NCBI GenBank assembly: GCA_016710065.1
Contig: JADJLP010000001.1
Span: 806,001 to 870,000, forward strand
DNA length: 64,000 nucleotides
Direction of reading: 5' to 3'
Origin: Candidatus Ideonella esbjergensis
GTDB taxonomy: Bacteria > Pseudomonadota > Gammaproteobacteria > Burkholderiales > Burkholderiaceae_C
In this document: positions 1 to 8,900 of the stretch, piece after piece
Position numbering within the stretch: position 1 is the first letter of the stretch
Layout of the letters: each line of letters begins with the position of its first letter
Program-made: the position numbers and the translations under genes
The notes under the pieces: model-generated
Database searches by the model: none
Seen by the model: the letters and a program-made list of their open reading frames with translations, nothing else
Told to the model about the DNA's origin: nothing

Positions 1-2707
1 CCTGCGCCCCGATGGCAATTGCCGCGCCTGCGTGGTGGAGGTGAAGGGCGAGCGCGTGCTGGCGCCTTCCTGCTGCCGCAACGTGCAGCCCGGCATGGAA
101 GTGAAAGCTCAGAGCGAACGCGCCCAGAAGAGCCAGAAGATGGTGCTGGAAATGCTGCTGGCCGACCTGCCGGCCGAGGGCCAGCACTGGGTGGACGGCG
201 ACGCCGCGCGCCCGCACGGCGAGCTTAGCGACTGGGCCACGCGCCTGCAGGTGCAGCCCCGCGCTGCGCTCACGGCCCTGCGGCGCGAGCAACCCGCACC
301 CGACCTGAGCCACCCCGCGATGGCGGTGAACCTCAGCGCCTGCATCCAGTGCACGCGCTGCGTGCGCGCCTGCCGCGAAACGCAGATGAACGACGTCATC
401 GGCATGCTGCACCGCGGCGCGCACGCGCAGATCGCCTTCGACCTGGGCGACCCCATGGGCGACAGCAGCTGCGTGGCCTGCGGCGAATGCGTGCAGGCCT
501 GCCCCACCGGCGCGCTGATGTCCAAGACGCTGATCGGCGACCAGCGCGTGGACAAGACCGTGGATTCGGTCTGCCCCTATTGCGGCGTGGGGTGCTTGCT
601 CACCTACCACGTGAAAGACAACACCATCGTGGCCGTGGAAGGCCGCGACGGCCCGGCCAACGAAGGCCGGCTGTGCGTGAAGGGCCGCTACGGCTACGAC
701 TACGTGCACCACCGCCAGCGCCTCACCGTGCCGCTGATCCGCAAGCCCGGCGTACCCAAGGACTGGCAGAACGTGGCCCGGCCGAACGACTGGCACGAGG
801 TGTTCCGCGAGGCCACCTGGGACGAAGCGCTGGACTTTGCTGCCGGCGGCCTCAAGGCCCTGCGCGACCGGCACGGCCACAAGGCCCTGGCCGGCTTTGG
901 CTCGGCCAAGGGCAGCAACGAAGAGGCCTACTTGTTCCAGAAGCTGGTGCGCACCGGCTTTGGCTCCAACAACGTCGACCACTGCACGCGGCTCTGCCAT
1001 GCGTCGAGCGTGGCGGCGCTGCTGGAGGGCGTGGGCTCGGGCGCGGTGAGCAACCCGGTGAAGGACGTGGAGCACGCCGAGCTGGTGCTCATCATCGGCT
1101 CCAACCCCACGGCCAACCACCCGGTGGCGGCCACCTGGATGAAGAACGCGGCGGCGCGCGGCACCAAGATCGTGATGGCCGACCCGCGCCGCACCGACCT
1201 GGCCCGCCACGCCTGGCGCACGCTGCAGTTCAAGGCCGACACCGATGTGGCGCTGGTGAACGCGATGATCCACACGGTGATCGAAGAAGGCCTCACTGAC
1301 CCGGCCTTCATCGCCGCGCGCGCCAACAACTTTGACGAGATCAAGGCCGGCGTGCAGGCCTTCAGCCCCGAGGCCATGGAGGGCATCTGCGGTATCCCGG
1401 CAGCCACCATCCGCGAGGTGGCGCGCGCCTTCGCCACGTCCAAGGCCTCGATGATCCTGTGGGGCATGGGCGTGAGCCAGCACGTGCACGGCACCGACAA
1501 CGTGCGCGCGCTGATCGCCCTCACCACGGTCACCGGCCAGATCGGCAAGCCCGGCAGCGGCCTGCACCCGCTGCGCGGCCAGAACAACGTGCAAGGCGCC
1601 AGCGACGCGGGCCTGATCCCGATGATGTTCCCCAACTACCAGCGCGTCATCAACCCCGAGGTGCACGCCTGGTTCGAGAACTTCTGGCAGACCCAGCTGG
1701 ACGACCAACCCGGCTACACCGTGGTGGAGATCCTGCACAAGGCCAAGGCGCCGGCCAGCGACCCGCACAAGATCTGGGGCATGTACGTGGAGGGCGAGAA
1801 CCCCGCCATGAGCGACCCCGACCTGAACCACGCCCGCGAAGGCCTGGCGTCGCTGCAGCACCTGGTGGTGCAGGACTTGTTCCTCACCGAAACCGCCTGG
1901 CTGGCCGACGTGGTGCTGCCCGCCAGCGCCTGGCCCGAGAAGACCGGCACCGTCACCAACACCGACCGCATGGTGCAGATGGGCCGCCGCGCGCTGGAGG
2001 CGCCGGGCGATGCACGGCAAGACCTGTGGATCATCCAGGAGATCGCCAAGCGCATGGGCCTGCCCTGGAATTACGAGGGCCCCGAAGCCGGCGTGGCCGC
2101 CGTGTACGAGGAGATGCGCCAGGCCATGCACGGCGTGATCGCCGGCGTGAGCTGGGAGCGGCTGGAGCGCGACAGCAGCGTCACCTACCCCTGCCTGAGC
2201 GCCGACGACCCCGGCCAGCCCATCGTCTTCACCCAGCACTTCGACACACCCGACGGCAAGGTGGCCCTGAAGCCCACCACGCTGATCACTGCCAACGAAA
2301 CGCCCGATGCAGAGTACCCGTTCGTGCTCATCACCGGCCGCCAGCTGGAGCACTGGCACACCGGCAGCATGACGCGCCGATCCACCGTGCTGGACGCCGT
2401 GGAGCCCCACGCCACCGTGAGCATGAATGGCCCCGACATGGATCGCGTGGGCCTGCAAGCCGGCAGCCCGGTCACCGTGGCCTCGCGCCGAGGCGAGCTC
2501 ACGCTGCATGTGCGCCGCGACGACGGCACGCCGCCCGGCGTGGTCTTCATCCCCTTCGCCTATGCCGAGGCGGCGGCCAACCTGCTGACCAATGCCGCGC
2601 TGGACCCGTTCGGCAAGATTCCCGAGTTCAAGTACTGCGCGGTGAAACTCAGCCTGGGCGGCGAGGCCGCGCCAGCTGCGGCCTGGTGCGCAACTGAGAG
2701 TGTTTGA
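1..2707 (+). CDS. fdhF: Formate dehydrogenase alpha subunit (5' end outside window)
   Basis: Molybdenum/tungsten bis-pterin formate dehydrogenase catalytic subunit, oxidising formate to CO2. The reading frame is already open at base 2 (LRPDGNCRAC), so the N-terminus lies upstream; the visible part is about 900 residues. In order it shows the end of a [2Fe-2S] ferredoxin domain (C-x2-C, later APSCC), a two-[4Fe-4S] domain (CIQCTRCVRAC, then SSCVACGECVQACP), the pterin-oxidoreductase [4Fe-4S] motif CPYCGVGC, and the large catalytic and C-terminal pterin-binding domains. The active-site ligand is cysteine (CTRLCHASS, codon TGC at 995-997), not selenocysteine. This architecture matches alpha subunits of cytoplasmic NAD-linked enzymes such as FdsA; beta and gamma partners would lie upstream, which cannot be seen. 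Confidence 0.93.
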   Translation, partial: LRPDGNCRACVVEVKGERVLAPSCCRNVQPGMEVKAQSERAQKSQKMVLEMLLADLPAEGQHWVDGDAARPHGELSDWATRLQVQPRAALTALRREQPAPDLSHPAMAVNLSACIQCTRCVRACRETQMNDVIGMLHRGAHAQIAFDLGDPMGDSSCVACGECVQACPTGALMSKTLIGDQRVDKTVDSVCPYCGVGCLLTYHVKDNTIVAVEGRDGPANEGRLCVKGRYGYDYVHHRQRLTVPLIRKPGVPKDWQNVARPNDWHEVFREATWDEALDFAAGGLKALRDRHGHKALAGFGSAKGSNEEAYLFQKLVRTGFGSNNVDHCTRLCHASSVAALLEGVGSGAVSNPVKDVEHAELVLIIGSNPTANHPVAATWMKNAAARGTKIVMADPRRTDLARHAWRTLQFKADTDVALVNAMIHTVIEEGLTDPAFIAARANNFDEIKAGVQAFSPEAMEGICGIPAATIREVARAFATSKASMILWGMGVSQHVHGTDNVRALIALTTVTGQIGKPGSGLHPLRGQNNVQGASDAGLIPMMFPNYQRVINPEVHAWFENFWQTQLDDQPGYTVVEILHKAKAPASDPHKIWGMYVEGENPAMSDPDLNHAREGLASLQHLVVQDLFLTETAWLADVVLPASAWPEKTGTVTNTDRMVQMGRRALEAPGDARQDLWIIQEIAKRMGLPWNYEGPEAGVAAVYEEMRQAMHGVIAGVSWERLERDSSVTYPCLSADDPGQPIVFTQHFDTPDGKVALKPTTLITANETPDAEYPFVLITGRQLEHWHTGSMTRRSTVLDAVEPHATVSMNGPDMDRVGLQAGSPVTVASRRGELTLHVRRDDGTPPGVVFIPFAYAEAAANLLTNAALDPFGKIPEFKYCAVKLSLGGEAAPAAAWCATESV

Positions 2708-2822
2708 TCGTTCATTCGCGGCGCTCCAGGCTGCAGGGCAACTGCCACCCGAGGCGCTGATGGCCGAATCGCCGCACTGGGTGTTCGAGCGGCCGGCGGA
2801 TTGGCTGAGTCTGTTGGACTGA
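2700..2822 (+). CDS. Possible 40-residue peptide coupled to the formate dehydrogenase gene
   Basis: A short frame opens with GTG at 2700, inside the last codons of the formate dehydrogenase gene, and runs 40 residues to TGA at 2820-2822, ending HWVFERPADWLSLLD. The 8-bp overlap would allow coupled translation. No separate ribosome binding site at proper spacing is visible. Some formate dehydrogenase operons carry a small delta subunit (FdsD), but this peptide is shorter and I do not recognise it as FdsD. It may instead be a gene remnant or chance frame. Confidence 0.25.
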   Translation: MFDRSFAALQAAGQLPPEALMAESPHWVFERPADWLSLLD

Positions 2823-2894
2823 GAGCACTGAGCGTCTTTCAAGCCTGAGCCGCGTGGCAGACTGGCGGCTCCCACACAGCCCCCAGGCCTTGCC

Positions 2895-3659
2895 ATGAGC
2901 CTCACCAAGCCCCAAACGCGCATCGCCCTCGTCACCGGTGCCGGCAGCGGCATCGGCAAAGCGTGTGCGCTGGCCTTGCTGGACGACGGCTGGACGGTGG
3001 TGTTTGCGGGCCGTCGCATCGATGCCTTGCAAGCCGCCATCGCGCAGTCTGCCCACGCCGAGCGGGCACTGGCTGTGCCCACCGACGTGACCGACGCGGC
3101 CTCGGTGGTGGCGCTCTACGCCAGCATTCAGCAACGCTGCGGCCGCCTCGACCTGCTGTTCAACAACGCCGGCGTGTTCACCGCCGGCGTGCCGCTGGAA
3201 GACCTGCCGCTGGAGGCCTGGCATGCCGCCGTCAATACCAACCTCACGGGTGCCTTCCTGTGCCTGCGCGAGGCCTTCCGGCTGATGAAGGCGCAAAGCC
3301 CGCGCGGTGGCCGCATCATCAACAACGGCTCCATCTCGGCGCAGACCCCGCGCCCCAATTCCATCGCCTACACCGCCACCAAGCATGCGATGAACGGCCT
3401 CACCAAGTCGGCCGCGCTGGACGGCCGCGCCTTCGACATCGCGGTGGGTCAGATCGACATCGGCAATGCCGCCACCGACATGACCACCGCCATGGCCCAG
3501 GGCATGGCGCAAGCCGACGGCAGCGTGCGCGCCGAGGCGCGCATGGACGTGCAGCATGTCGCCGACGCGGTGGTGGCCATGGCTCGTTTGCCGCTCAACG
3601 CCAACGTGCTGAACATGACCGTGATGGCCACCGGTATGCCGTTTGTGGGGCGAGGCTGA
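2895..3659 (+). CDS. SDR-family NAD(P)-dependent oxidoreductase
   Basis: A 254-residue classical short-chain dehydrogenase/reductase with a single Rossmann domain. The cofactor motif TGAGSGIG is at residues 14-21, NNAG at 90-93, the catalytic serine lies in NNGSIS (about 146-148), and the Y-x3-K pair is Tyr159/Lys163 in YTATK. Length is typical of the family. The substrate cannot be read from sequence. The cofactor loop GRR at 39-41 has arginines after strand 2, which often goes with NADP(H) preference; this is inference. It is preceded by a 70-bp gap holding a weak 7-bp stem hairpin (2847-2871) without a T-tract, so read-through from the formate dehydrogenase gene is possible. Confidence 0.9.
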   Translation: MSLTKPQTRIALVTGAGSGIGKACALALLDDGWTVVFAGRRIDALQAAIAQSAHAERALAVPTDVTDAASVVALYASIQQRCGRLDLLFNNAGVFTAGVPLEDLPLEAWHAAVNTNLTGAFLCLREAFRLMKAQSPRGGRIINNGSISAQTPRPNSIAYTATKHAMNGLTKSAALDGRAFDIAVGQIDIGNAATDMTTAMAQGMAQADGSVRAEARMDVQHVADAVVAMARLPLNANVLNMTVMATGMPFVGRG

Positions 3660-3694
3660 TACGGCTGAACCTTGCGGTGCTTGGCGGCCGGCTA

Positions 3695-4162
3695 CGGCGC
3701 ATAGCGGCCGGCCGTGTTTCGTCATTCCCGCGTAGGCGGGAATCCAGGTTTTCGCGCTCACACATCCGTGGCGGGGCAGAGGCCGCCGGGTACCCGCCCG
3801 ACTCCATCTCCCCCTGTCTCACGCCCTCAGCCGGGCGTGAGCCATTCCTCCCTAAGTTCCGTCGGGCGGGTACCCGACACCCTCTGCCTGAGACAGCGGT
3901 GGCGCGCCACCAGGTGGACCGCCACCGTCAGGGGTTGCAGGGCAGTGGTGGTGCCTTCGGACGGAGGGCACATTCGCGTTTGGGTAGAGAGCTCCGAGGG
4001 CCAAGGCGGAACAAGAGAGCGCAGGCGCAACAGGGGGCACTGCGCTTGTCCGCGAGGAGTCCGTAGGCCGAAGGTACCGCCGCTGCGCTGCCGCAGCCGA
4101 CGCAAAGACATGGATTCCCGCCTGCGCGGGAATGACGAAATGCGGCCGGCTGCTATGCGCCG
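3695..4162. mobile_element. MITE-like element, 468 bp, 52-bp imperfect terminal inverted repeats
   Basis: The stretch 3695-3746 is repeated in inverted orientation at 4111-4162 with 48 of 52 positions identical. The outer part of each arm reads CGGCGCATAGC then a GCCGGCCG block; the inner part is the REP-type hairpin ATTCCCGC-N4-GCGGGAAT seen elsewhere in the window. The interior carries a second perfect 16-bp inverted pair (3787-3802 and 3861-3876, CGGGTACCCGCCCGAC) enclosing a 9-bp stem hairpin (3818-3826 with 3833-3841, CTCACGCCC/GGGCGTGAG). I see no credible coding sequence, and no obvious target-site duplication. It reads as a non-autonomous element or an enlarged REPIN carrying 364 bp of cargo. 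The rest of the 3660-4217 gap holds nothing else I can name. Confidence 0.75.
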
Positions 4163-4217
4163 AGAACGGCTGCTCAACGCAGCAGAGTTCTGATGCCAGA
4201 CCGCTGTGTTGCGGAAG

Positions 4218-4493
4218 TCAGCCGTCGCGAGGTTTCAGCAGGGCCAGATATGTGCCTCGCAGCAAGTCCTCGGGCTTCACGCCCAGGCGCTGCATCACGC
4301 CTTGGGCGATCCGGTCGCCGTCGCTGTCGGTCTGGTCCTCGCGGACTACCACCTCCAATTTCAGAAAGTCGCCCAGGCCTTCCACCCGGTCCAGAGTCGG
4401 CGCGGTGGTAGAGGATCAGCTCGCCCGTGCCAACGGCAAACAGGCGCAGTTTCAAGCGGCGATGCGGGCCTTGATCTCGGTGATACGCGCCCT
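4218..4493 (-). pseudogene. Decayed CYTH-domain (class IV adenylate cyclase-like) gene
   Basis: Read on the minus strand, three fragments of one CYTH protein follow each other in different frames. The N-terminal ARITEIKARIAA ends in a stop; the middle is LKLRLFAVGTGELILYHRAD; the C-terminal begins TLDRVEGLGDFLKLEVVV and ends LLRGTYLALLKPRDG at TGA 4218-4220. In family members these blocks belong in this order, but with about 30 residues between the first two and about 50 between the last two, so at least two internal deletions and frame changes are present. The codon where the start ATG is expected (4491-4493) reads AGG. The family binds triphosphates (adenylate cyclase, thiamine or inorganic triphosphatase); this copy cannot be functional. 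It abuts the MITE-like element. Confidence 0.82.
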
Positions 4494-4497
4494 GCGT

Positions 4498-5970
4498 TCA
4501 GCCCGTGGGTCTGATTTGCTTGAGCAGGCTGGCGGCCATGCCACCCAGCAACAGCAGGCCCACACCCAATGCGGCCCAGAGCCAGGGCTTGTGGTCGCCC
4601 GTGTCGCCGCTGGCGGCTGCAGTGGGGCTGGGGGCGTTTGCGGATGAGGCTGCTGCGGCGGGTTGGGCCACGGCGGGCAGTTCCACGCGCGCCGTGCCCA
4701 ACTCGCCCAGCTTGCCGGCCGGCATCAGCGTGGCGAGCGAGACGGCGGCGCCTTCGGGTTTGCCCAGATCCCAGGCCAGGCTCAGCGGCCCAGCGCCGCG
4801 TGCCAGGAAGGCGATGCTGCGGCTGCGGGTGCCGATGCGGATGCGTGGCGGCCGGCCGCCCCATTCGCTTACCGCGTGGCGGGCTTCGATGCGCAACTGA
4901 GTGTGATGGCTGCCGTCCAGCATCAGCGCAGGTGTGGTTTGCTCGGCCAGGCCGCCGGGCGTGAGGCGCCACACCACGGTGTCGGCCAGCAGGCTGCGCT
5001 GCAGGCCGTCGTTGGCGGTGGTGGCAGCGGCCTCGCGCTCGCGGTGGCGCAGGCCGTGCAACGGGTGGCGATGGCGGTGGTAGATCGGCGCGCTGGCGCT
5101 GACGGGAGATTCGCCGTAGATGCGCAGCGGCGCCACGGTGTTGGTCTCGGCCAGTTCCACGCGCAAAGCGTCCACGGGCAGGCCGCTTGGCAGACGCCAG
5201 GTGCAGGCGCTGGCGTCGCATTGCTGCGGCGCCCAGGCATCGGTCCATTGCAGCGCGGGCGCGGGCGGCACCGCCTGCTCAAAGCTTTCCAGCTCGGCGC
5301 CCAGCAACTGCGGGGCCTGGGTTGGTTGCAACCAGTGCAGGCGCAGATAGCGGGCGCGCGCTGCGCCCAGGTCGATCTGGTTCTGTAGGAGCGTCTGGCC
5401 GGCGTTGTTGATCTGCAGCACGGCCACGTCGCTGGCCAGGGGGTGCCAGTGGCTGAGGTCGTCGCTGCCCTCCACGCTGAGCGGGAACAGGCCCTGGGCT
5501 TGTGGCGCCAGTTGCAGACGCAACTGCAGCAGGTTGCCGGTGGCGACGTGGGTGTCCACGATCCAGTCGGCCTGCGCTGGTGGGGAGGACTGCGGTGAGG
5601 AGCCCTGGCGCTTCCACTCCAGGCTGCCATCGGCGCGGATGCGCAGGTTGATGGCGGCGGTCGGGCTGCTCTCGGTCAGCGTTGGCACTGGGAACAACGG
5701 CACGCTGAGCTTGCGCGTGGCTGGCGTGGCGATGTCCTCGCCCTGCCAGGCCCAGGGCAGTGGCAAGCCGTCGGCGTTGCGCACACGCAGGTCGGAGAGC
5801 TCCGGGTCTTTCGCCAGCGTGTGCAGGCTGGCCGGCAGCGTCAGGCGAAAGTACGGCCCGCTGCCTTCGAGCTGCAGTGGCGCGCTACCGGGTGCGGCCT
5901 GGGCCAGGGCGGCGGCCAGCAGGCTGGCGGCAAAGGTGGTGGAGCGGAGCAGGGTGTGCAGCGTCTTCAT
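4498..5970 (-). CDS. DUF3999 family membrane-anchored exported protein
   Basis: A 490-residue protein of unknown function. A signal peptide opens it (MKTLHTLLR, then a hydrophobic run ending ALAQAAP). The body is a beta-rich extracytoplasmic region with discoidin-like segments, followed by an Ala/Pro/Ser-rich stretch and a single C-terminal transmembrane helix (WLWAALGVGLLLLGGMAAS) with a short basic tail. ATG 5970 is chosen over an in-frame TTG 15 bases upstream because it begins a clean signal peptide. It lies 11 bp after the DUF2339 gene; DUF2339 and DUF3999 proteins are commonly adjacent in Proteobacteria, so a joint envelope role is inferred. The stop is 5 bp from the CYTH remnant. Confidence 0.8.
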   Translation of the reverse strand: MKTLHTLLRSTTFAASLLAAALAQAAPGSAPLQLEGSGPYFRLTLPASLHTLAKDPELSDLRVRNADGLPLPWAWQGEDIATPATRKLSVPLFPVPTLTESSPTAAINLRIRADGSLEWKRQGSSPQSSPPAQADWIVDTHVATGNLLQLRLQLAPQAQGLFPLSVEGSDDLSHWHPLASDVAVLQINNAGQTLLQNQIDLGAARARYLRLHWLQPTQAPQLLGAELESFEQAVPPAPALQWTDAWAPQQCDASACTWRLPSGLPVDALRVELAETNTVAPLRIYGESPVSASAPIYHRHRHPLHGLRHREREAAATTANDGLQRSLLADTVVWRLTPGGLAEQTTPALMLDGSHHTQLRIEARHAVSEWGGRPPRIRIGTRSRSIAFLARGAGPLSLAWDLGKPEGAAVSLATLMPAGKLGELGTARVELPAVAQPAAAASSANAPSPTAAASGDTGDHKPWLWAALGVGLLLLGGMAASLLKQIRPTG

Positions 5971-5981
5971 GGGGCCTGCCT

Positions 5982-8900
5982 TCAAATGGCCGGCGGCGCG
6001 GGCGGAGCCGCGTCACCGTTCTTGCTGGCCGGCACCGGCGCGAAATAGCCCACCGCCAGCAGCAGCACGCCCACGCCCATGAACGACACGATGCGGTAGA
6101 TGCCGCCGTGGTCGGCCAGTTCCACGAAGAACAGCTTGGCCACCACCACGCCCAGCAAAGCCGCGCCGGCCACCCAGGCGCCGCGCGAGCTGCGCCGGTT
6201 GCCCAGCACCATGGCCAGCACGCCACACAAGGCCCAGGTGAGCGAGAGCGCGGCCTGGGTGAGGCGCGAGGCAAACAGCGCCTCGGCCGACCAGGCCACG
6301 CCGGCCCAGTGGTGGCAGGCGCGCAGCACCATGCCGGTGAGCAGGCCCAGGCCCGCAGCGGCCACCAGCTTCAGGCCAAGGCCTTGCGGCAAACGCCAGC
6401 GCGAGTCGGCCGGCAGCGCGCCTTGCCACTGCAGCAGCGTCAATATCACGCCGGCCAGGCCCAGTTCCAGCGGGTTCAACAGCGGCACATAGGGCAGAGG
6501 CGGGGCATCGCCGGCGCTGAGCAGGCCCGCTGCCATCAGCCACAAGCCGCTCAAGGCCACCAGGGGCAGGGCGGCCACTTCCAGGTAAGCCGAGGGCACG
6601 TCGCGCACTGGCCAGCGCTGGGCCATGCCGGGGCGGCTCAGGCCGTAGAGCACGGCGGCCAGCACGGCCACGGCGCTCAGCTCCAGCCAAGCGGTGCCGC
6701 TGAGCGACAGCGCCTGCACGCGGGCCACCAGTTCCAGCGCGGCCAGCGCGGTGAACAGCCACAGGCCACCCACGTGCGTGGCCGTGCGCACTGCGCCTAC
6801 TGGCGCCTCGGCCGGCCAGCGGCGCAGCGCCCACAGGTGCCAGGCCAGGGCCAGCGGCCAGGCCAGCAGGCCTAGATCGTGGGAGGGCATGAAGGGCGAG
6901 CTGGGACCGGTGGCCGCATCGCTCAGGGCCACCAGGGCCAAGCCGGGCAGCACGGCCAGGCTGGCCAGCGCCATGTGCGGCCACTGGCGCACGCGGGCCA
7001 CGCCGCGCATCAGCAGGCCGGTGGCCAGCAGCACCAGCACCATCAGGCCTGTGTGCCAATGGGGGTGGCCCCAGACGTAGGCCGCACGGCCGAACTCAGC
7101 GAACCACTGCACCACCCAGCCGGCGATGCCGGCCAGCAGCGGTGCCCACAGCACCAGCGGGCTGGCCAGCAACGCGGGCAGCATCGGGCGGCGTTCGTCC
7201 TCGGCAGGGCGGCGCTCGGCCGCGTGCAGCAGGCCGGCGCTGACGATCCAGGCCAGCACCTGCACCAGCGACGTGAAGAAGTGCTGGCTCAGGAACAGCG
7301 GCGGCTCGGTACCCGGTGCCGGGTCGCCCCAACCACTGAGGTAGTGCACGACAAAGGCACCCAGTTGCACCGCTGCGGCCAAGCCAGCCAGCGGCGCCAG
7401 GCCCATGCGCAGCGCGGCCCACAGTGAGACCGAGCCCATCAGCGGCCACAGCCAGGCGATGTCTTGCCAGTCCATCACGAACAGCGGCGCCAGGTGCAGC
7501 AGCGCGGCGGCGGCCAGCACGGCCAGTTGCTGGCTGCTGGTCCACACCATGGGGCCTTTCAGGCCGGACGCGGCCCGCGCCAGCAGCACCGCGCGCCACA
7601 CGGTGACCAGCAGACCGGCGGCCACCCACAGCGTGGTCAGCAGCGCGCTGTGGCCATGGGCCAGCACCGTCTTGTCACCGCTGAACTGCAGGGTGGACAG
7701 CAGGCCCAGCGCCGCCACGCCATGCAGCGCGGCCGAGACCGAGGCGAAGGGCGTGCTCTCGGGAAGGCGGTTCGGATGCGCCTTCAGTTCGGCGCGGGTG
7801 AAGCGCTCGCCGATCAGCCAGAACGCCAGAGCCAGCACCGTGCTGCCCATGGGCGCTGTGGCAGGCATCAGCCACAGCCAGGGCAGCAGGTTGAGCGCGG
7901 CGCCGGCCAGCCAGGGCATGGCCGACACCCCCAGCGCCTCCAGCGGTGCCAGGCGCGAAGCGGTGGTGTCTGCGGTGCTGTCCGCAGCCAGTTCGGCCGG
8001 CTTGGGCAGCTTGCGGCTCAGCCACCAGATGGCGCCAGCAGCACCAGCCAGCAACACCGGCCCCAGGCTGGAGCCGGTGAGCCAGGGCGTGCCGGGCGCG
8101 AACGAAGGCGCCACCTCTTGAAGCAGCTTGTAGGTGGCGCCGCCCATCACGGCCAACGCAAACACGCGGGCATAGGGGCGCTGCTGGCGCAAGCCCAGCC
8201 AGAACATGCCAGCGGCTTCCACGGCCCAGGCGGCGCCCGTCCAGCGGCCTTCCAGGCCCAGCGGGATGGCCAGCGTGCCGAACAGCACGGCCACCACCAC
8301 ATACGACTCGGCCAGCAGCGACAGGCCGGCATTGCGCTGCGCCAGCGCCAGGCGCGCCAGCAGCAGTTGGAACAATCCGAAGGCCACGGCGGCCAGCGCC
8401 GGGCCCAGGGGTTTGTCTTGCACCAGCAGGTACTGCAGGCCGTAGGCGCTGAGCGGCGTGCCGAACACCAGGGCCGAATCGACCCGACCCACGCGCTGCA
8501 GCGTCTGGGCCGCGCGCTCGGCCAGCGGGCGCTGGGCCATGGTCTCGTCGCCGTTTTCCAGCAGCGTGCGGCGCGCGAACAGCAGGCCGATGATGGAGAA
8601 CATCACGCCAAAGACGATGAGAAAGGTTTGCGTGACGGCGAAGTGCTCGGGCGTGTAGCGCGCCTGGGCCCAGGCCCCGGCCAGCGTGAGCGTGCCCACC
8701 AGGCCGATGAGGTGCAGCGGCCGCCAGGCCCTGAACCAGGCCACCACGAAGATGCCCGCGTTCAGCACCGTGAGGTAGGTGAACAGGCCCAGCGGGTTGT
8801 TGGAGCCGGTGCTCACCAGCACCGGCGCGGCAAAGCCTTCCAGCGCGGCCACCACGGCCAGGGCCATGGCGTTCTGCAGCACGGCCAGCACGGCGCTGAG

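Noticed and set aside
989..1003. Possible selenocysteine site in formate dehydrogenase
   Set aside because: The ligand codon at 995-997 is TGC (cysteine); there is no in-frame TGA and no SECIS-like need.
2847..2871. Hairpin GAGCCGC/GCGGCTC as a terminator after formate dehydrogenase
   Set aside because: The stem is only 7 bp with an 11-base loop and no T-tract follows.
3714..4193. Open frames on both strands inside the MITE-like element
   Set aside because: They run through the terminal repeats and palindromes, have no ribosome binding site or recognisable motif, and differ by strand; they are products of high GC.
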